DNA of 64,000 nucleotides from Candidatus Sulfotelmatobacter sp. (GTDB lineage Bacteria; Acidobacteriota; Terriglobia; Terriglobales; Acidobacteriaceae), in NCBI GenBank assembly GCA_036500765.1, contig DASYBM010000009.1, positions 186,001 to 250,000 on the forward strand. Reading direction: 5' to 3'. Positions 27,686 to 37,139 of the stretch are shown one piece after another. Each line of letters opens with the position of its first letter. The stretch's first letter is position 1. The notes under the pieces are model-generated. The model saw only the letters and a list, made by a program, of their open reading frames with translations, searched no databases and was not told the origin of the DNA. Made by a program: the position numbers and the translations under genes.

Positions 27686-27813
27686 AGTGAGCCTCCACCT
27701 ATCAGTGAACTGCAGGGCCAGGGCCTGCCACGTCGTCCTAAGCCCGAACCACCGAGCTTGGCAGGAATGGAGCGGCTATTATACGCCTCGAATAAGTCAC
27801 CGAAACCCTGATA

Positions 27814-29199
27814 TCACTCAACGCAAGCACCATCGCCCCGGCACGCCGTTACCTGCTCGTAGGCATGAGCTACACGTAGGACTAAATCCTCGCGCCAGTG
27901 CGGGCCAGCGATCTGTAGGCCGATGGGCAGTCCGCTATTTGTGAATCCGCAGGGGAGTGAGATCGCGGGCAATCCCCAGACATTGAAGGGGCGCGTGTTG
28001 CGCAGCAACTTTAATTCTGCGGGGCGGAGCGCTTCCGGATTCGTTTTCAATTCCGCGATCGCCGGGGCTGGAATCGGGATGGTTGGAGTCACCAGCACAT
28101 CGACATCGGCGAAGATTTGCCGGATGCTGCGGCGAGCCTCTTCTAGTTCGCGGCGGCGCTGAATGTACGCCGCTGCGGAGACACTCTCTCCCGAGCGAAT
28201 GCGGCGTAGAGTTTCGGGCTGGTACAGCTCCGGGCTGCGAGCTAAGCTCTCGGCGTGGAGGGCGTAGGACTCGGCCCCTTGCAGCGTGCGGTCCGTCGGC
28301 ACATCGAGCTTCACTTCTCTTACATCCGCACCGAGAGATTGGATTCCCCGCAGCGCGTGGTCGATCGCGGACGCGACTTCCGGATCGAGATCGTCGAAGA
28401 AATATTCGCGGAGCACGCCGACGCGCAACGACTTCACTCCCTCTCGCAGGCCGCCAACATAATCTGTTACCGGAACATCGACCGAAGTAATATCAGCGCC
28501 GTCGTATCCTGCGATGGCTTGCAACATGATTGCCGCGTCTTCAACGGTCGCGGCCAGAGGGCCAACATGATCGAGCGAGGGCGACAGCGAAATGACTCCG
28601 CGGCTCGACACGCGTCCGTAAGTCGGTTTCAGGCCTACGCAACCGCAGAGCGCGGCCGGTTCGCGAATCGAGCCTGCGGTATCGGTGCCGATCGCGGCGT
28701 AGGCGAGACCGGCGGCGACTGCGGCGGCCGACCCGCCGGACGATCCTCCGGCAATGCAGCTCCGCCCCCAGGGATTGTGAACGTCGCCAAAATAGCCGAC
28801 CAGCGAACTACCACCATAGGCGAATTCGTGGAGATTATTCTTTCCGATGATGACGGCCCCGGCCTGCCGCAAGCGCCGCACCACTTCCGCGTCTTCGGTG
28901 GGAATGCGATCTTTATATAGGGCGCTGGCCGCCGTGGTGCGAAGGCCGGCGGTGTCGATGAGATCCTTCAGCGCCACTGGTACGCCATGCAGAGGGCCGC
29001 GCCACTGGCCGCGGAGAATCTCGGCTTCGGCCGTGCGCGCCTCGTCTAGCGCCGACTCCGCCATGATGGTGATGAAGGCGTTTAGCGCGGGGTTCAACTT
29101 CTCGATACGCGCCAGGCAGTGTTGCGTGATCTCCACTGGAGAAATTTCTTTTCGCCGCAGCCGCGGCGCTAGGTCTGAGATCGTGGTCAACTCGCTCAT
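27814..29199 (-). CDS. Amidase (amidase-signature family, GatA-like)
   Basis: A 461-residue amidase with the Ser-cisSer-Lys triad: Lys78 in PVALKDL, Ser153 in AGGSSGGSAAAV and Ser177 in TDTAGSIREPA. It hydrolyses an amide bond; possible roles are a stand-alone amidase or the GatA subunit of glutamyl-tRNA amidotransferase. Against GatA: no gatB or gatC nearby, and DTAGS in place of the usual DTGGS. I start at ATG 29199 because the 39 upstream residues in the open frame (to 29316) do not resemble the family. Divergent from the aldehyde dehydrogenase. Confidence 0.85.
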   Translation of the reverse strand: MSELTTISDLAPRLRRKEISPVEITQHCLARIEKLNPALNAFITIMAESALDEARTAEAEILRGQWRGPLHGVPVALKDLIDTAGLRTTAASALYKDRIPTEDAEVVRRLRQAGAVIIGKNNLHEFAYGGSSLVGYFGDVHNPWGRSCIAGGSSGGSAAAVAAGLAYAAIGTDTAGSIREPAALCGCVGLKPTYGRVSSRGVISLSPSLDHVGPLAATVEDAAIMLQAIAGYDGADITSVDVPVTDYVGGLREGVKSLRVGVLREYFFDDLDPEVASAIDHALRGIQSLGADVREVKLDVPTDRTLQGAESYALHAESLARSPELYQPETLRRIRSGESVSAAAYIQRRRELEEARRSIRQIFADVDVLVTPTIPIPAPAIAELKTNPEALRPAELKLLRNTRPFNVWGLPAISLPCGFTNSGLPIGLQIAGPHWREDLVLRVAHAYEQVTACRGDGACVE

Positions 29200-29366
29200 C
29201 GAGCCCGATTGTAATCGAGCGTAGAAAAACCCTAACCACAGAGGGCGCAGAAGAGCGCGGGCGGAGTGCTCATAAGTAGTTTCCGAAAAACCCTCGATGA
29301 CTTTCCAGACATCCAAAGGTCCTATAATCGTTCAGGCCGATTGCCTCAAGCGGCCGGAGAAAAATC

Positions 29367-30812
29367 ATGGCAGAAATGACGATCGCGCCGGTGGCGACGC
29401 ATGGGTTCTTCGTGGATGGCCGTTGGCGGGAAGATGGCGACGTTGTCGAGATTCGCGCACCCTACGACGGCAGTGTGATTGCGCGTGTGGTGCAGGGGCG
29501 GCGCGAGCATGCGGAGGCAGCCATTGCCGCCGCAGTCAAGGCATTCGGTACAACGCGGCGGCTGCCGGCATTCGAACGGCAGCGCGTCCTGCGGCAGATC
29601 GCAGCGTTCATGACGGAGCGTAAAGCGGAATTTACCCGTACCCTGGCGCAGGAAGCGGGCAAGCCGATCCGGGCCGCGCGCACTGAGGTTGACCGCGCCA
29701 TTTTTACATTCGGCGTAGCTGCGGAAGAGACTACGCGCATTTACGGGGAATATCTTCCGCTCGACTGGCAGGAATCGACGGCGGGGCGGTGGGGCATTGT
29801 GCGGCGCTTTCCGCTGGGGCCGATTGCCGGGATTACGCCGTTTAATTTTCCGATCAATCTGGTCGCGCACAAGGTCGCGCCGGCGATCGCCGCCGGCTGC
29901 TCGATGGTATTAAAGCCCGCGCCACAGACGCCGCTCTGCTCGCTGCTTCTGGCGGAATGCGTGCAGCAGGCGGGCTGGCCCGATGGCGGACTCAACGTGC
30001 TGCCGCTGTCGAATGAAGACGCCGGACTTCTGGTGACAGACGACCGCATCAAGCTGATCAGTTTCACGGGCAGCGTACCGGTGGGCTGGGACATTAAGCG
30101 ACGCGCGGGGAAAAAGAAAGTCGTGCTTGAACTCGGGGGCAATGCTGCCGTGATCGTTCATAGCGACGCCGACCTCGCGTATGCCGCCGACCGGTGTGTG
30201 ACCGGCGGTTTCGGCTATGCCGGCCAGACCTGTATTTCGGTGCAGCGGATTCTGGTGGAGCACTCGGTGTACGGAAAGTTCATCGATCTTTTTGTGGAGG
30301 GCGTGAAGAAGTTGAAGACCGGTGATCCACTCGATGAGTCGACCGATGTAGGACCGCTGATCCGCGAGAGCGACGCGATCCGCACCACGACTTGGATCGA
30401 GGAAGCGGTACATGCGGGAGCGCGCTTGCTGTGCGGCGGCGGACGCAGGAATCTGGTGGTGGAACCTGCGGTGCTTACCGGGACCAAGCCCGAGATGAAA
30501 GTGAACTGCCAGGAAGTGTTCGGGCCGGTGGTAACGGTTGAACCCTACCGGGACTTCGAGGAAGCACTGCGCCAGGCGAACCACTCCGCCTACGGGTTAC
30601 AAGCTGGGATTTTTACCCGCGACGCGAAGCTGCTTTTTCAGGCTTACGAAGAACTCGAAGTCGGCGGTGTGATTGCGGGAGATGTTCCTTCGTTTCGTAT
30701 CGACCAGATGCCTTATGGCGGCGTGAAAGATTCCGGCCTGGGCCGCGAAGGGTTACGCTACGCCATCGAAGAGATGACTGAACCGAAGCTTATGGTCATG
30801 AATTTACGTTAG
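29367..30812 (+). CDS. NAD(P)-dependent aldehyde dehydrogenase
   Basis: A 481-residue member of the ALDH superfamily, oxidising an aldehyde to the acid through a thiohemiacetal on Cys289 (GYAGQTCISVQR) with Glu255 (LELGGN) as base. The cofactor loop FTGSVPVG and the N-site ITPFNFPINL are intact. The sequence style (lactaldehyde/glyceraldehyde-type, with KVAPAIAAGCSMVLKPA) is common in soil bacteria; substrate not predictable. GGAG lies nine bases before ATG 29367. Stands alone, divergent from the amidase; the intergenic DNA holds a short ACCACAGAGGGCGCAG stretch of the type seen near 46446. Confidence 0.9.
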   Translation: MAEMTIAPVATHGFFVDGRWREDGDVVEIRAPYDGSVIARVVQGRREHAEAAIAAAVKAFGTTRRLPAFERQRVLRQIAAFMTERKAEFTRTLAQEAGKPIRAARTEVDRAIFTFGVAAEETTRIYGEYLPLDWQESTAGRWGIVRRFPLGPIAGITPFNFPINLVAHKVAPAIAAGCSMVLKPAPQTPLCSLLLAECVQQAGWPDGGLNVLPLSNEDAGLLVTDDRIKLISFTGSVPVGWDIKRRAGKKKVVLELGGNAAVIVHSDADLAYAADRCVTGGFGYAGQTCISVQRILVEHSVYGKFIDLFVEGVKKLKTGDPLDESTDVGPLIRESDAIRTTTWIEEAVHAGARLLCGGGRRNLVVEPAVLTGTKPEMKVNCQEVFGPVVTVEPYRDFEEALRQANHSAYGLQAGIFTRDAKLLFQAYEELEVGGVIAGDVPSFRIDQMPYGGVKDSGLGREGLRYAIEEMTEPKLMVMNLR

Positions 30813-31155
30813 TGCAAAATGTCCCAAGTTTCCCGAGCTACGTTCCCGTTCCGGAGTCACCCAAATGCCGCCATTCTTCAGGCAAAGCGAGGATTCTGCT
30901 GGGTACGCTGGCGAACCGTCGTTAGAAACAGTTCATCAACTTCTTGCGCGACGTTCCGGCTGAGATCTTTTTCGGTTTCAAAATCTAAAAATCCGCGACA
31001 AATTCCGGCGGAGTATTTATAATTTCCAGTCTCATACCAACTCAAGAAGCAGTGGGTGGTTTTCACTTTCGCAGTACGAACCAGTAGCGAACATCATCGC
31101 GGACATCGAAGGAAAAACGATCCGCCGGGTCTCTTAAGCCAGATCTCATAAGGGA
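30813..31155. other. Leader region of the respiratory cluster
   Basis: These 343 bases carry no ORF I trust. The only signal I can support is a sigma-70-like promoter at 30995-31023. No clear terminator for the aldehyde dehydrogenase gene is seen. Confidence 0.45.
30995..31023 (+). promoter_or_regulatory. Promoter of the act-cox cluster
   Basis: A perfect TATAAT at 31018-31023 with GCGACA (four of six to consensus) at 30995-31000 and a 17-bp spacer. It leaves a leader of about 125 nt before actA. Confidence 0.55.
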
Positions 31156-31854
31156 ATGTCGCAGATTTTTCATCGCAGTACGAATACCCTGTCTCGCGCC
31201 ACGATTTTCGGCGCGGTATTCATACTTGCTGCGCTCGGCTGGATGGCCATGGAGATTCAGCGCTCTCCCTACATAACTTACGCGGGCGTCCGCAAGCCGC
31301 AGCCGGTGCCCTTCAGCCATCAGCATCACGTGACCGGGTTGGGCATCGACTGCCGTTATTGCCATACCTCGGTGGAGACTTCGAGCTTTGCCGGCATCCC
31401 TCCGACCAAGACGTGCATGAATTGCCATTCGCAGATATGGACTAACGCCAAACTGCTTGAACCGGTGCGGGCGAGCTATAAATCGGGCGAGTCGCTGCAA
31501 TGGACGCGGGTCAACCAGCTTCCCGACTTTGTTTATTTCAATCACAGCATTCATGTCAACAAGGGAGTCGGTTGCAATACGTGTCACGGCCCCGTTGACC
31601 GGATGCCGCTGATGTACCAGCAGAATTCTTTGCAGATGGAGTGGTGCCTGGAGTGCCATCGCGCGCCGGAGAATAATTTACGGCCACGCGACCAAGTATT
31701 CAACATGCGTTACCAGCAGCCTACCGGGGCGAATCCGGTGGTTGTGGATGGCAAGAGTTTTGACGATCAGGCGGAGCTGGGCGCAGCGTTAGTGAAGAAG
31801 TACAACGTACGCAGCGTAAAGGACATTACGAATTGCAGCACGTGTCATCGGTAG
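31156..31854 (+). CDS. actA: Alternative complex III pentahaem cytochrome c subunit
   Basis: Membrane-anchored multihaem cytochrome of ACIII, passing electrons from the quinol-oxidising core toward the terminal oxidase. One N-terminal membrane helix (about residues 15-33) and five CxxCH haem sites at residues 66-70, 87-91, 140-144, 164-168 and 227-231. Size (232) and the IPPTKTCMNCHSQIW and MEWCLECHRAPE contexts match ActA and related MTR/Qrc-type cytochromes. First gene of the cluster; actB starts 29 bp later. Confidence 0.92.
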   Translation: MSQIFHRSTNTLSRATIFGAVFILAALGWMAMEIQRSPYITYAGVRKPQPVPFSHQHHVTGLGIDCRYCHTSVETSSFAGIPPTKTCMNCHSQIWTNAKLLEPVRASYKSGESLQWTRVNQLPDFVYFNHSIHVNKGVGCNTCHGPVDRMPLMYQQNSLQMEWCLECHRAPENNLRPRDQVFNMRYQQPTGANPVVVDGKSFDDQAELGAALVKKYNVRSVKDITNCSTCHR

Positions 31855-31883
31855 GGCGGGAGCGGAAAAGCCCCAGACGAATC

Positions 31884-34800
31884 ATGACGAGCGATAAGAA
31901 AAATAACGGCGGTCTGATCGAGATCAAGAAGCGCGAGGATGTCTGCCCGAGCAAGAAGCTCGACCTCGCCGACGTACGCGAAAAAATCGATCAGGCTACT
32001 GCGCATGATGCTGCCGAGAAGACGGGGCCGGAATATTGGCGCTCTCTCGAAGAGCTGGCGGGCAGCGAAGACTTCCAGCAAGCCCTACATCGGGAATTTC
32101 CTAAGGGCGCGTCGGAGTGGGTCGACTCCGTTTCGCGACGTGGATTCCTGAAAGTCATGGGCGCGTCCCTCGGCCTGGCGGGCATGACGGGATGCGTCAA
32201 ACTTCCGCTTGAGCCTATCGTTCCTTACGTTCGCCAGCCCGAAGGCGTCGTTCCCGGGCGGCCGATGTATTACGCGACTGCGGTCACGCTAGGCGGATAT
32301 GCCAGCCCGGTGCTGGTCGAAAGCCATCTGGGGCGGCCGACGAAAATCGAAGGCAACGATCTGCATCCGGCGTCGCTGGGCGGGACTGACATTTTCACGC
32401 AGGCTTCGATTCTCGGACTATATGATCCCGACCGGTCGCAGAGCGTGGTTTCGATGGGCGATCAGCGCTCGTGGCAGGCGTTTCTCGGCGCGATCCGCGG
32501 GCCGTTGAATGCGCAGAAGGCGTTGCAGGGCGCGGGCATTCGCATTCTGACGCCGACTATCTCTTCGCCTACGCTGGCCGATCAGCTGCGCGGCTTCCTG
32601 AAGGTTTATCCGCAGGCCAAATGGCACGTCTACGAGCCGTGCAATCGCGACAACGTGCTCGAAGGCGCGAAGCTGGCCTTCGGACAGCCGGTCGAGACGC
32701 GCTACGATTTCTCGAAGGCCGACGTAATCGTCTCGCTCGACGCCGACTTCCTCTACGCCGGATTCCCCGGCAACACCCGCTACATCCGCGACTTCGCCAA
32801 GCGCCGCAATCCGGATGCGCCGATGAATCGGCTGTATGTCATTGAGAGCACCCCGACTTCAACAGGAGTGAAGGCGGATCATCGGCTGTCAATGAGAGCC
32901 TCTGAGGTCGAGGGCTTTGCCCGCGTCTTGTCGGTGAAAGGTGATATCCCCGTCGAGTTCGAGCATTTCTGCAAGCCATTGTTTGCCGACCTTGAAGCTC
33001 ACAATGGTTCGAGTTTGGTCATTGCCGGTGATCATCAGCATCCGTACGTTCACGCGATTGCACATTTCATGAACCAGCGGTTGGGCAATGTCGGCAAGAC
33101 CGTCTTCTACGCCGACCCAGTCGATGCGAATCCGGTCAATCAAACCGAGTCCCTCAAAGACCTCGTTGCTGACATGCAGGCCGGCAAAGTCGATCTGCTG
33201 ATCATCCTCGGCGGCAATCCCGCCTATGACGCACCTTTCGATCTCAATTTCGCCGACGCCCTGAAGAACGGCAAGGTTCCTCTGCGCGTTCATCACGGGC
33301 TCTATCAGAATGAAACCGCCGAGCTTTGTCAGTGGCACGTCGCAGCGGCTCATGAACTCGAAGCCTGGGGCGATGCCCGCGTCTATGACGGGACGGTCAG
33401 CATTATTCAGCCCCTGATCGCGCCGCTCTACAACGGAAAGAGCGCATTGGAATTCGTCGCATTGCTCTCCGGCCAAGCCGACGCCACCGGCTACGATTTG
33501 GTCCGCGCCTATTGGCAGAAGCAACACACTGGCGCTGACTTCGATCAGTTCTGGCGCAAATCGTTACATGATGGCTGGATCGAAGGAACGACCTTCGCGT
33601 CCGCCGCGCCTAAGAAAGAGGTTTCGGTCCCGGTTCGTGCGAAGGTTGACGGAGGCGGACAGTCGGCTAACGGCCCAGAGCTCAACATCCGCCGCGATCC
33701 CACCATCTACGACGGGCAATTCTCCAACAACGGCTGGCTCCAGGAACTACCCAAGCCGATGACCAAGCTCACCTGGGACAACGCCGTGCTCATCGGCCCA
33801 AAGATGGCGCAGCGGCTGGGCATCGCGACCGAAGATGTGGTCGAGCTTGAGTTGAACGGGAAGAAAATCAAAGGGCCGGTTTGGATTCAGGCTGGTCATC
33901 CTGATAATTCAGCGACGATATTCCTGGGCTACGGACGCACCCGTGCGGGCCGCGTCGGCACTGCGCAAGGGTTCGATGCTTACGCGCTGCGCACCAGCGC
34001 CAATCCCTGGATCGCTTCTGGCGTGAAGATCACCAAGACCGGAGAAACCTACAAGCTCGCCTCCACCCAAGGCATGCAGTCGATGGACACGCCCGATGGC
34101 GCGCATCGCCCGCTGGTTCGCGAAACCACGCTGGAGGAATATCGCAAAGAGCCGAACTTCGCGCAGGAAGAAGAGACGCCGTACGATCTCACTCTCTACA
34201 AAAATTATCCCTATAAAGAAGAAGACTACGCGTGGGGCATGACGATCGATCTGAACTCCTGCGTGGGCTGCAACAATTGCATGGTGGCCTGCCAGTCGGA
34301 GAACAACATTGCGGTCGTCGGCAAGGAGCAAGTCGTGATCGGCCGGCACATGCACTGGATTCGCGTCGACGCCTACTACCAGGGCGACCGCGACAATCCC
34401 AAGGCGTTTTTCCAACCGGTGCCGTGCATGCAATGCGAAAATGCGCCGTGCGAAGTCGTTTGCCCGGTCGGCGCGACGAATCACACGACCGAAGGCCTGA
34501 ACGACATGGTCTATAACCGCTGCGTGGGTACGCGCTATTGCTCGAACAACTGTCCGTACAAAGTGCGCCGCTTCAACTTCCTGCTGTTCCAGGATTGGGA
34601 GACGCCGCAATACAAGATGATGCGCAATCCCGACGTGAGCGTGCGCAGCCGCGGCGTCATGGAAAAATGTACTTATTGTGTCCAACGAATTAATGAACGG
34701 CGTATCGACGCCGAGAGAGAAGATCGCAAGATCAATGACACCGAATTGGTGACGGCGTGCCAGCAGTCCTGCCCTGCGAATGCGATCATCTTTGGAAACA

Positions 34801-34937
34801 TCAACGACCCGAACAGCAAAGTTTCGAAGTTGAAGGCGCAGGCGAGGAATTACACGCTGCTGGGAGAATTGAACACGCGGCCGCGTACGACGTATTTAGC
34901 AGAAGTGCGCAATCCGAATCCGGAGTTGGAAGGATGA
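31884..34937 (+). CDS. actB: Alternative complex III molybdopterin-like/iron-sulfur subunit
   Basis: A 1017-residue fusion, the typical ActB. The N-terminal part contains a twin-arginine segment at residues 85-86 (SRRGFLKVMGASLGLAGMTGC) followed by a Cys at 104. The middle is homologous to molybdopterin oxidoreductases, but ACIII members do not bind the cofactor. From residue 793 comes the ferredoxin-like part with four clusters: CVGCNNCMVAC, CMQCENAPCEVVCP, CVGTRYCSNNCPYK and CTYCVQR with a late CQQSCPA. It accepts electrons from quinol via ActC and hands them to ActA/ActE. I use ATG 31884; the frame runs up to 31833 inside actA. Confidence 0.93.
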   Translation: MTSDKKNNGGLIEIKKREDVCPSKKLDLADVREKIDQATAHDAAEKTGPEYWRSLEELAGSEDFQQALHREFPKGASEWVDSVSRRGFLKVMGASLGLAGMTGCVKLPLEPIVPYVRQPEGVVPGRPMYYATAVTLGGYASPVLVESHLGRPTKIEGNDLHPASLGGTDIFTQASILGLYDPDRSQSVVSMGDQRSWQAFLGAIRGPLNAQKALQGAGIRILTPTISSPTLADQLRGFLKVYPQAKWHVYEPCNRDNVLEGAKLAFGQPVETRYDFSKADVIVSLDADFLYAGFPGNTRYIRDFAKRRNPDAPMNRLYVIESTPTSTGVKADHRLSMRASEVEGFARVLSVKGDIPVEFEHFCKPLFADLEAHNGSSLVIAGDHQHPYVHAIAHFMNQRLGNVGKTVFYADPVDANPVNQTESLKDLVADMQAGKVDLLIILGGNPAYDAPFDLNFADALKNGKVPLRVHHGLYQNETAELCQWHVAAAHELEAWGDARVYDGTVSIIQPLIAPLYNGKSALEFVALLSGQADATGYDLVRAYWQKQHTGADFDQFWRKSLHDGWIEGTTFASAAPKKEVSVPVRAKVDGGGQSANGPELNIRRDPTIYDGQFSNNGWLQELPKPMTKLTWDNAVLIGPKMAQRLGIATEDVVELELNGKKIKGPVWIQAGHPDNSATIFLGYGRTRAGRVGTAQGFDAYALRTSANPWIASGVKITKTGETYKLASTQGMQSMDTPDGAHRPLVRETTLEEYRKEPNFAQEEETPYDLTLYKNYPYKEEDYAWGMTIDLNSCVGCNNCMVACQSENNIAVVGKEQVVIGRHMHWIRVDAYYQGDRDNPKAFFQPVPCMQCENAPCEVVCPVGATNHTTEGLNDMVYNRCVGTRYCSNNCPYKVRRFNFLLFQDWETPQYKMMRNPDVSVRSRGVMEKCTYCVQRINERRIDAEREDRKINDTELVTACQQSCPANAIIFGNINDPNSKVSKLKAQARNYTLLGELNTRPRTTYLAEVRNPNPELEG

Positions 34938-34956
34938 CGACGACGACCATGCATTC

Positions 34957-35134
34957 TTGTCATCCTGAGCGGCGGCAAAGCCGGCGCGAAGGACCTTACG
35001 TCAGCGGCAAGATGACGATGCAGTCGACGGGAACACCCACCCCGCCTGCAGCGTTGTGTACCCTGTCGGCTGCACGTTCGGCTTTCGACGATTGTAAGGT
35101 CGCTAGGACGGCTTGCGCCGTCCTCACGATGACA
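34957..35134. repeat. Dispersed palindromic element between actB and actC
   Basis: Left end TTGTCATCCTGAGCG, right end GATGACA; inner pairs GACCTTAC/GTAAGGTC and a perfect hairpin 35105-35124 (AGGACGGC stem). A decayed version of the element at 18826-19046, inserted within the respiratory operon. Confidence 0.75.
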
Positions 35135-35160
35135 TCTCCGGGGAGCATGCGGCAGCAAGC

Positions 35161-35202
35161 GTGAACGAGCGAATTTGAACGAGCAAACATGAACGAGCAA
35201 TA
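35161..35202 (+). repeat. 14-nt start-codon ladder of actC
   Basis: Three copies with a 14-nt step: GTGAACGAGCGAAT (35161), TTGAACGAGCAAAC (35175) and ATGAACGAGCAATA (35189). The third is the real actC start; the first two start with alternative initiation codons but in other frames. Confidence 0.9.
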
Positions 35203-36565
35203 CAAATCGGCAGCCGAGCTCGACCGCGCTCCGGTCATCGAGCCAGGACACACTTTCGGCACGGTCACGGAAAAAATCAGCTCCATTGTGCTGACGCGCC
35301 CCGCGACCAACGGATGGTTCGTCGGCTTCGGCATCGCGTTCATGCTGACGATGATGCTGCTCTTCGCCCTCGGCTATTTGTTCCTTAAGGGCGTCGGGAT
35401 CTGGGGCGTCACCATCCCCATCGGATGGGGCTTTGCCATCGTCAACTTCGTGTGGTGGATCGGAATCGGCCACGCCGGAACTCTGATCTCAGCCATTCTG
35501 TTACTGCTGCGCCAATCGTGGCGCAACTCGATCAATCGCTTCGCCGAGGCGATGACTCTGTTTGCCGTCGCCAGCGCCGGAATCTTCCCCGCCGTCCACG
35601 TCGGGCGCCCGTGGCTTGCGTATTGGCTCTTTCCCTATCCCAGCACGATGGGCGTCTGGCCGCAATTCCGCAGTCCACTTATGTGGGACGTTTTTGCCGT
35701 ATCCACCTACGGCACGATTTCGGCATTGTTCTGGTTCATGGGATTGATTCCCGACCTCGCCACCTTGCGCGACCGCTCCGACAAGAAAATCCTGAAAATT
35801 GTCTACGGCATGCTTTCCTTCGGATGGCGTGGATCGGCACGGCACTGGCATCGCTACGAGACTGCGTATCTGCTGCTTGCTGGTTTAGCCACGCCGCTGG
35901 TGCTTTCGGTTCATACCGTTGTCAGTTTCGATTTTGCGGTCGGCATCGTACCGGGATGGCATACGACCATCTTCCCGCCTTATTTCGTCGCGGGCGCCAT
36001 CTACTCCGGCTTCGCGATGGTGCTGATGCTGGCGATTCCCATTCGCAAAATCTACGGGCTGGAGGATTTCATCACCGAGCGCCATCTGCAGAACTCCGCT
36101 AAAGTCATGTTGGCGACGGGACTGATCGTGGCGTACGGCTACGGCATTGAAGCGTTCATGGGCTGGTACAGCGGCGACCGCTACGATGCCTTCACGCTGT
36201 GGAACCGCCTGCACGGGCCTTATGCCATCCCGTACTACATGCTGCTGACCTGCAACATTTTTATCCCGCAGCTTCTGTGGATTCGCCGGCTGCGGACAAG
36301 TCCAATTGCGCTGTTCTTCATCTCGGGCGTGATTCTCGTCGGCATGTGGCTGGAGCGCTTCATCATTGTCGTCGTCAGCCTGTCGCGCGACTTCCTCAAC
36401 TCGTCCTGGGGAATGTACTATCCCACGCGCTGGGACTGGATGACGTACGTTGGCACCATCGGCATGTTCCTGGCGGCAATGTTCCTGTTCCTGCGCATCC
36501 TGCCGGCGATCTCCATTTTTGAGATGCGCACTCTTCTGCCTGAGGCGGAGGTGAAGGAACAGTGA
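35189..36565 (+). CDS. actC: Alternative complex III NrfD-like quinol-oxidising subunit
   Basis: A 458-residue polytopic membrane protein of the NrfD/PsrC family with about ten helices. It binds quinol near the periplasmic side of the membrane and passes electrons to the ActB iron-sulfur clusters; ACIII may also move protons through it. Recognisable stretches are WWIGIGHAGTLISAILLL, MTLFAVASAGIFPAVHVGRPW and the GWHTTIFPPYFVAGAI loop. ATG 35189 is the third unit of a 14-nt ladder. Separated from actB by a 178-bp palindromic element, yet surely the same operon. Confidence 0.93.
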   Translation: MNEQYKSAAELDRAPVIEPGHTFGTVTEKISSIVLTRPATNGWFVGFGIAFMLTMMLLFALGYLFLKGVGIWGVTIPIGWGFAIVNFVWWIGIGHAGTLISAILLLLRQSWRNSINRFAEAMTLFAVASAGIFPAVHVGRPWLAYWLFPYPSTMGVWPQFRSPLMWDVFAVSTYGTISALFWFMGLIPDLATLRDRSDKKILKIVYGMLSFGWRGSARHWHRYETAYLLLAGLATPLVLSVHTVVSFDFAVGIVPGWHTTIFPPYFVAGAIYSGFAMVLMLAIPIRKIYGLEDFITERHLQNSAKVMLATGLIVAYGYGIEAFMGWYSGDRYDAFTLWNRLHGPYAIPYYMLLTCNIFIPQLLWIRRLRTSPIALFFISGVILVGMWLERFIIVVVSLSRDFLNSSWGMYYPTRWDWMTYVGTIGMFLAAMFLFLRILPAISIFEMRTLLPEAEVKEQ

Positions 36566-36602
36566 CGACGACGATGGCGAGGTCGCTTTTGAGGTTCATT
36601 AT

Positions 36603-37139
36603 ATGAAGCGCGATCCCATCTACGGCATCATGGCTGAGTTCGATTCAGCGCAAGCGCTGGTCGACGCCGCGAAGGCTACGTACGGGGCTGGCTACAAGAA
36701 GATCGATGCCTACAGTCCGTTTCCGGTGGAAGGGCTGGCGGAAGAAATTGGATTTTCCCACGATGAAGTTCCCCTCGTTGTGCTGATCGGTGGGATCATC
36801 GGCGGGCTGAGCGGCTACCTGATGCAGTATTGGATGTCGGCGGTCGACTATCCGCTGAATATTGGCGGCAAGCCCTACCACTCGTGGCCGGCATTTATCA
36901 TCATCACGTTCGAGATGACGATTCTGTTCGCGGGAATCTCAGCAGTGTTCGGAATGCTGGCACTGAATGGATTGCCGATGCCGTACCATCCAGTGTTCAA
37001 CGTGCCGCGGTTCAGTTCGGCTTCGAAAGACCGATTCTTTCTGATCGTGTTTTCCTCCGACAAGAAATACGATCTCGCAGGCACGCGCAAGTTTCTGGAA
37101 GGCCTGTCGCCGCGCTCAGTTTCGGAGGTGCCCAGCTAA
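36603..37139 (+). CDS. actD: Alternative complex III subunit ActD (DUF3341)
   Basis: A 178-residue membrane subunit with two helices (about residues 60-80 and 95-122) and an N-terminal soluble domain (YGIMAEFDSAQALVDAAKATYGAGYKKIDAYSPFPVEGL), the signature of DUF3341. It is a structural part of ACIII, packed next to ActC/ActF. Its stop codon at 37137-37139 abuts the ATG of actE with no gap, so translation is coupled. Confidence 0.92.
   Translation: MKRDPIYGIMAEFDSAQALVDAAKATYGAGYKKIDAYSPFPVEGLAEEIGFSHDEVPLVVLIGGIIGGLSGYLMQYWMSAVDYPLNIGGKPYHSWPAFIIITFEMTILFAGISAVFGMLALNGLPMPYHPVFNVPRFSSASKDRFFLIVFSSDKKYDLAGTRKFLEGLSPRSVSEVPS

Noticed and set aside
27814..29199. Firm assignment of the amidase as GatA
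   Set aside because: No gatB/gatC neighbours and a changed DTAGS motif; left as amidase family.
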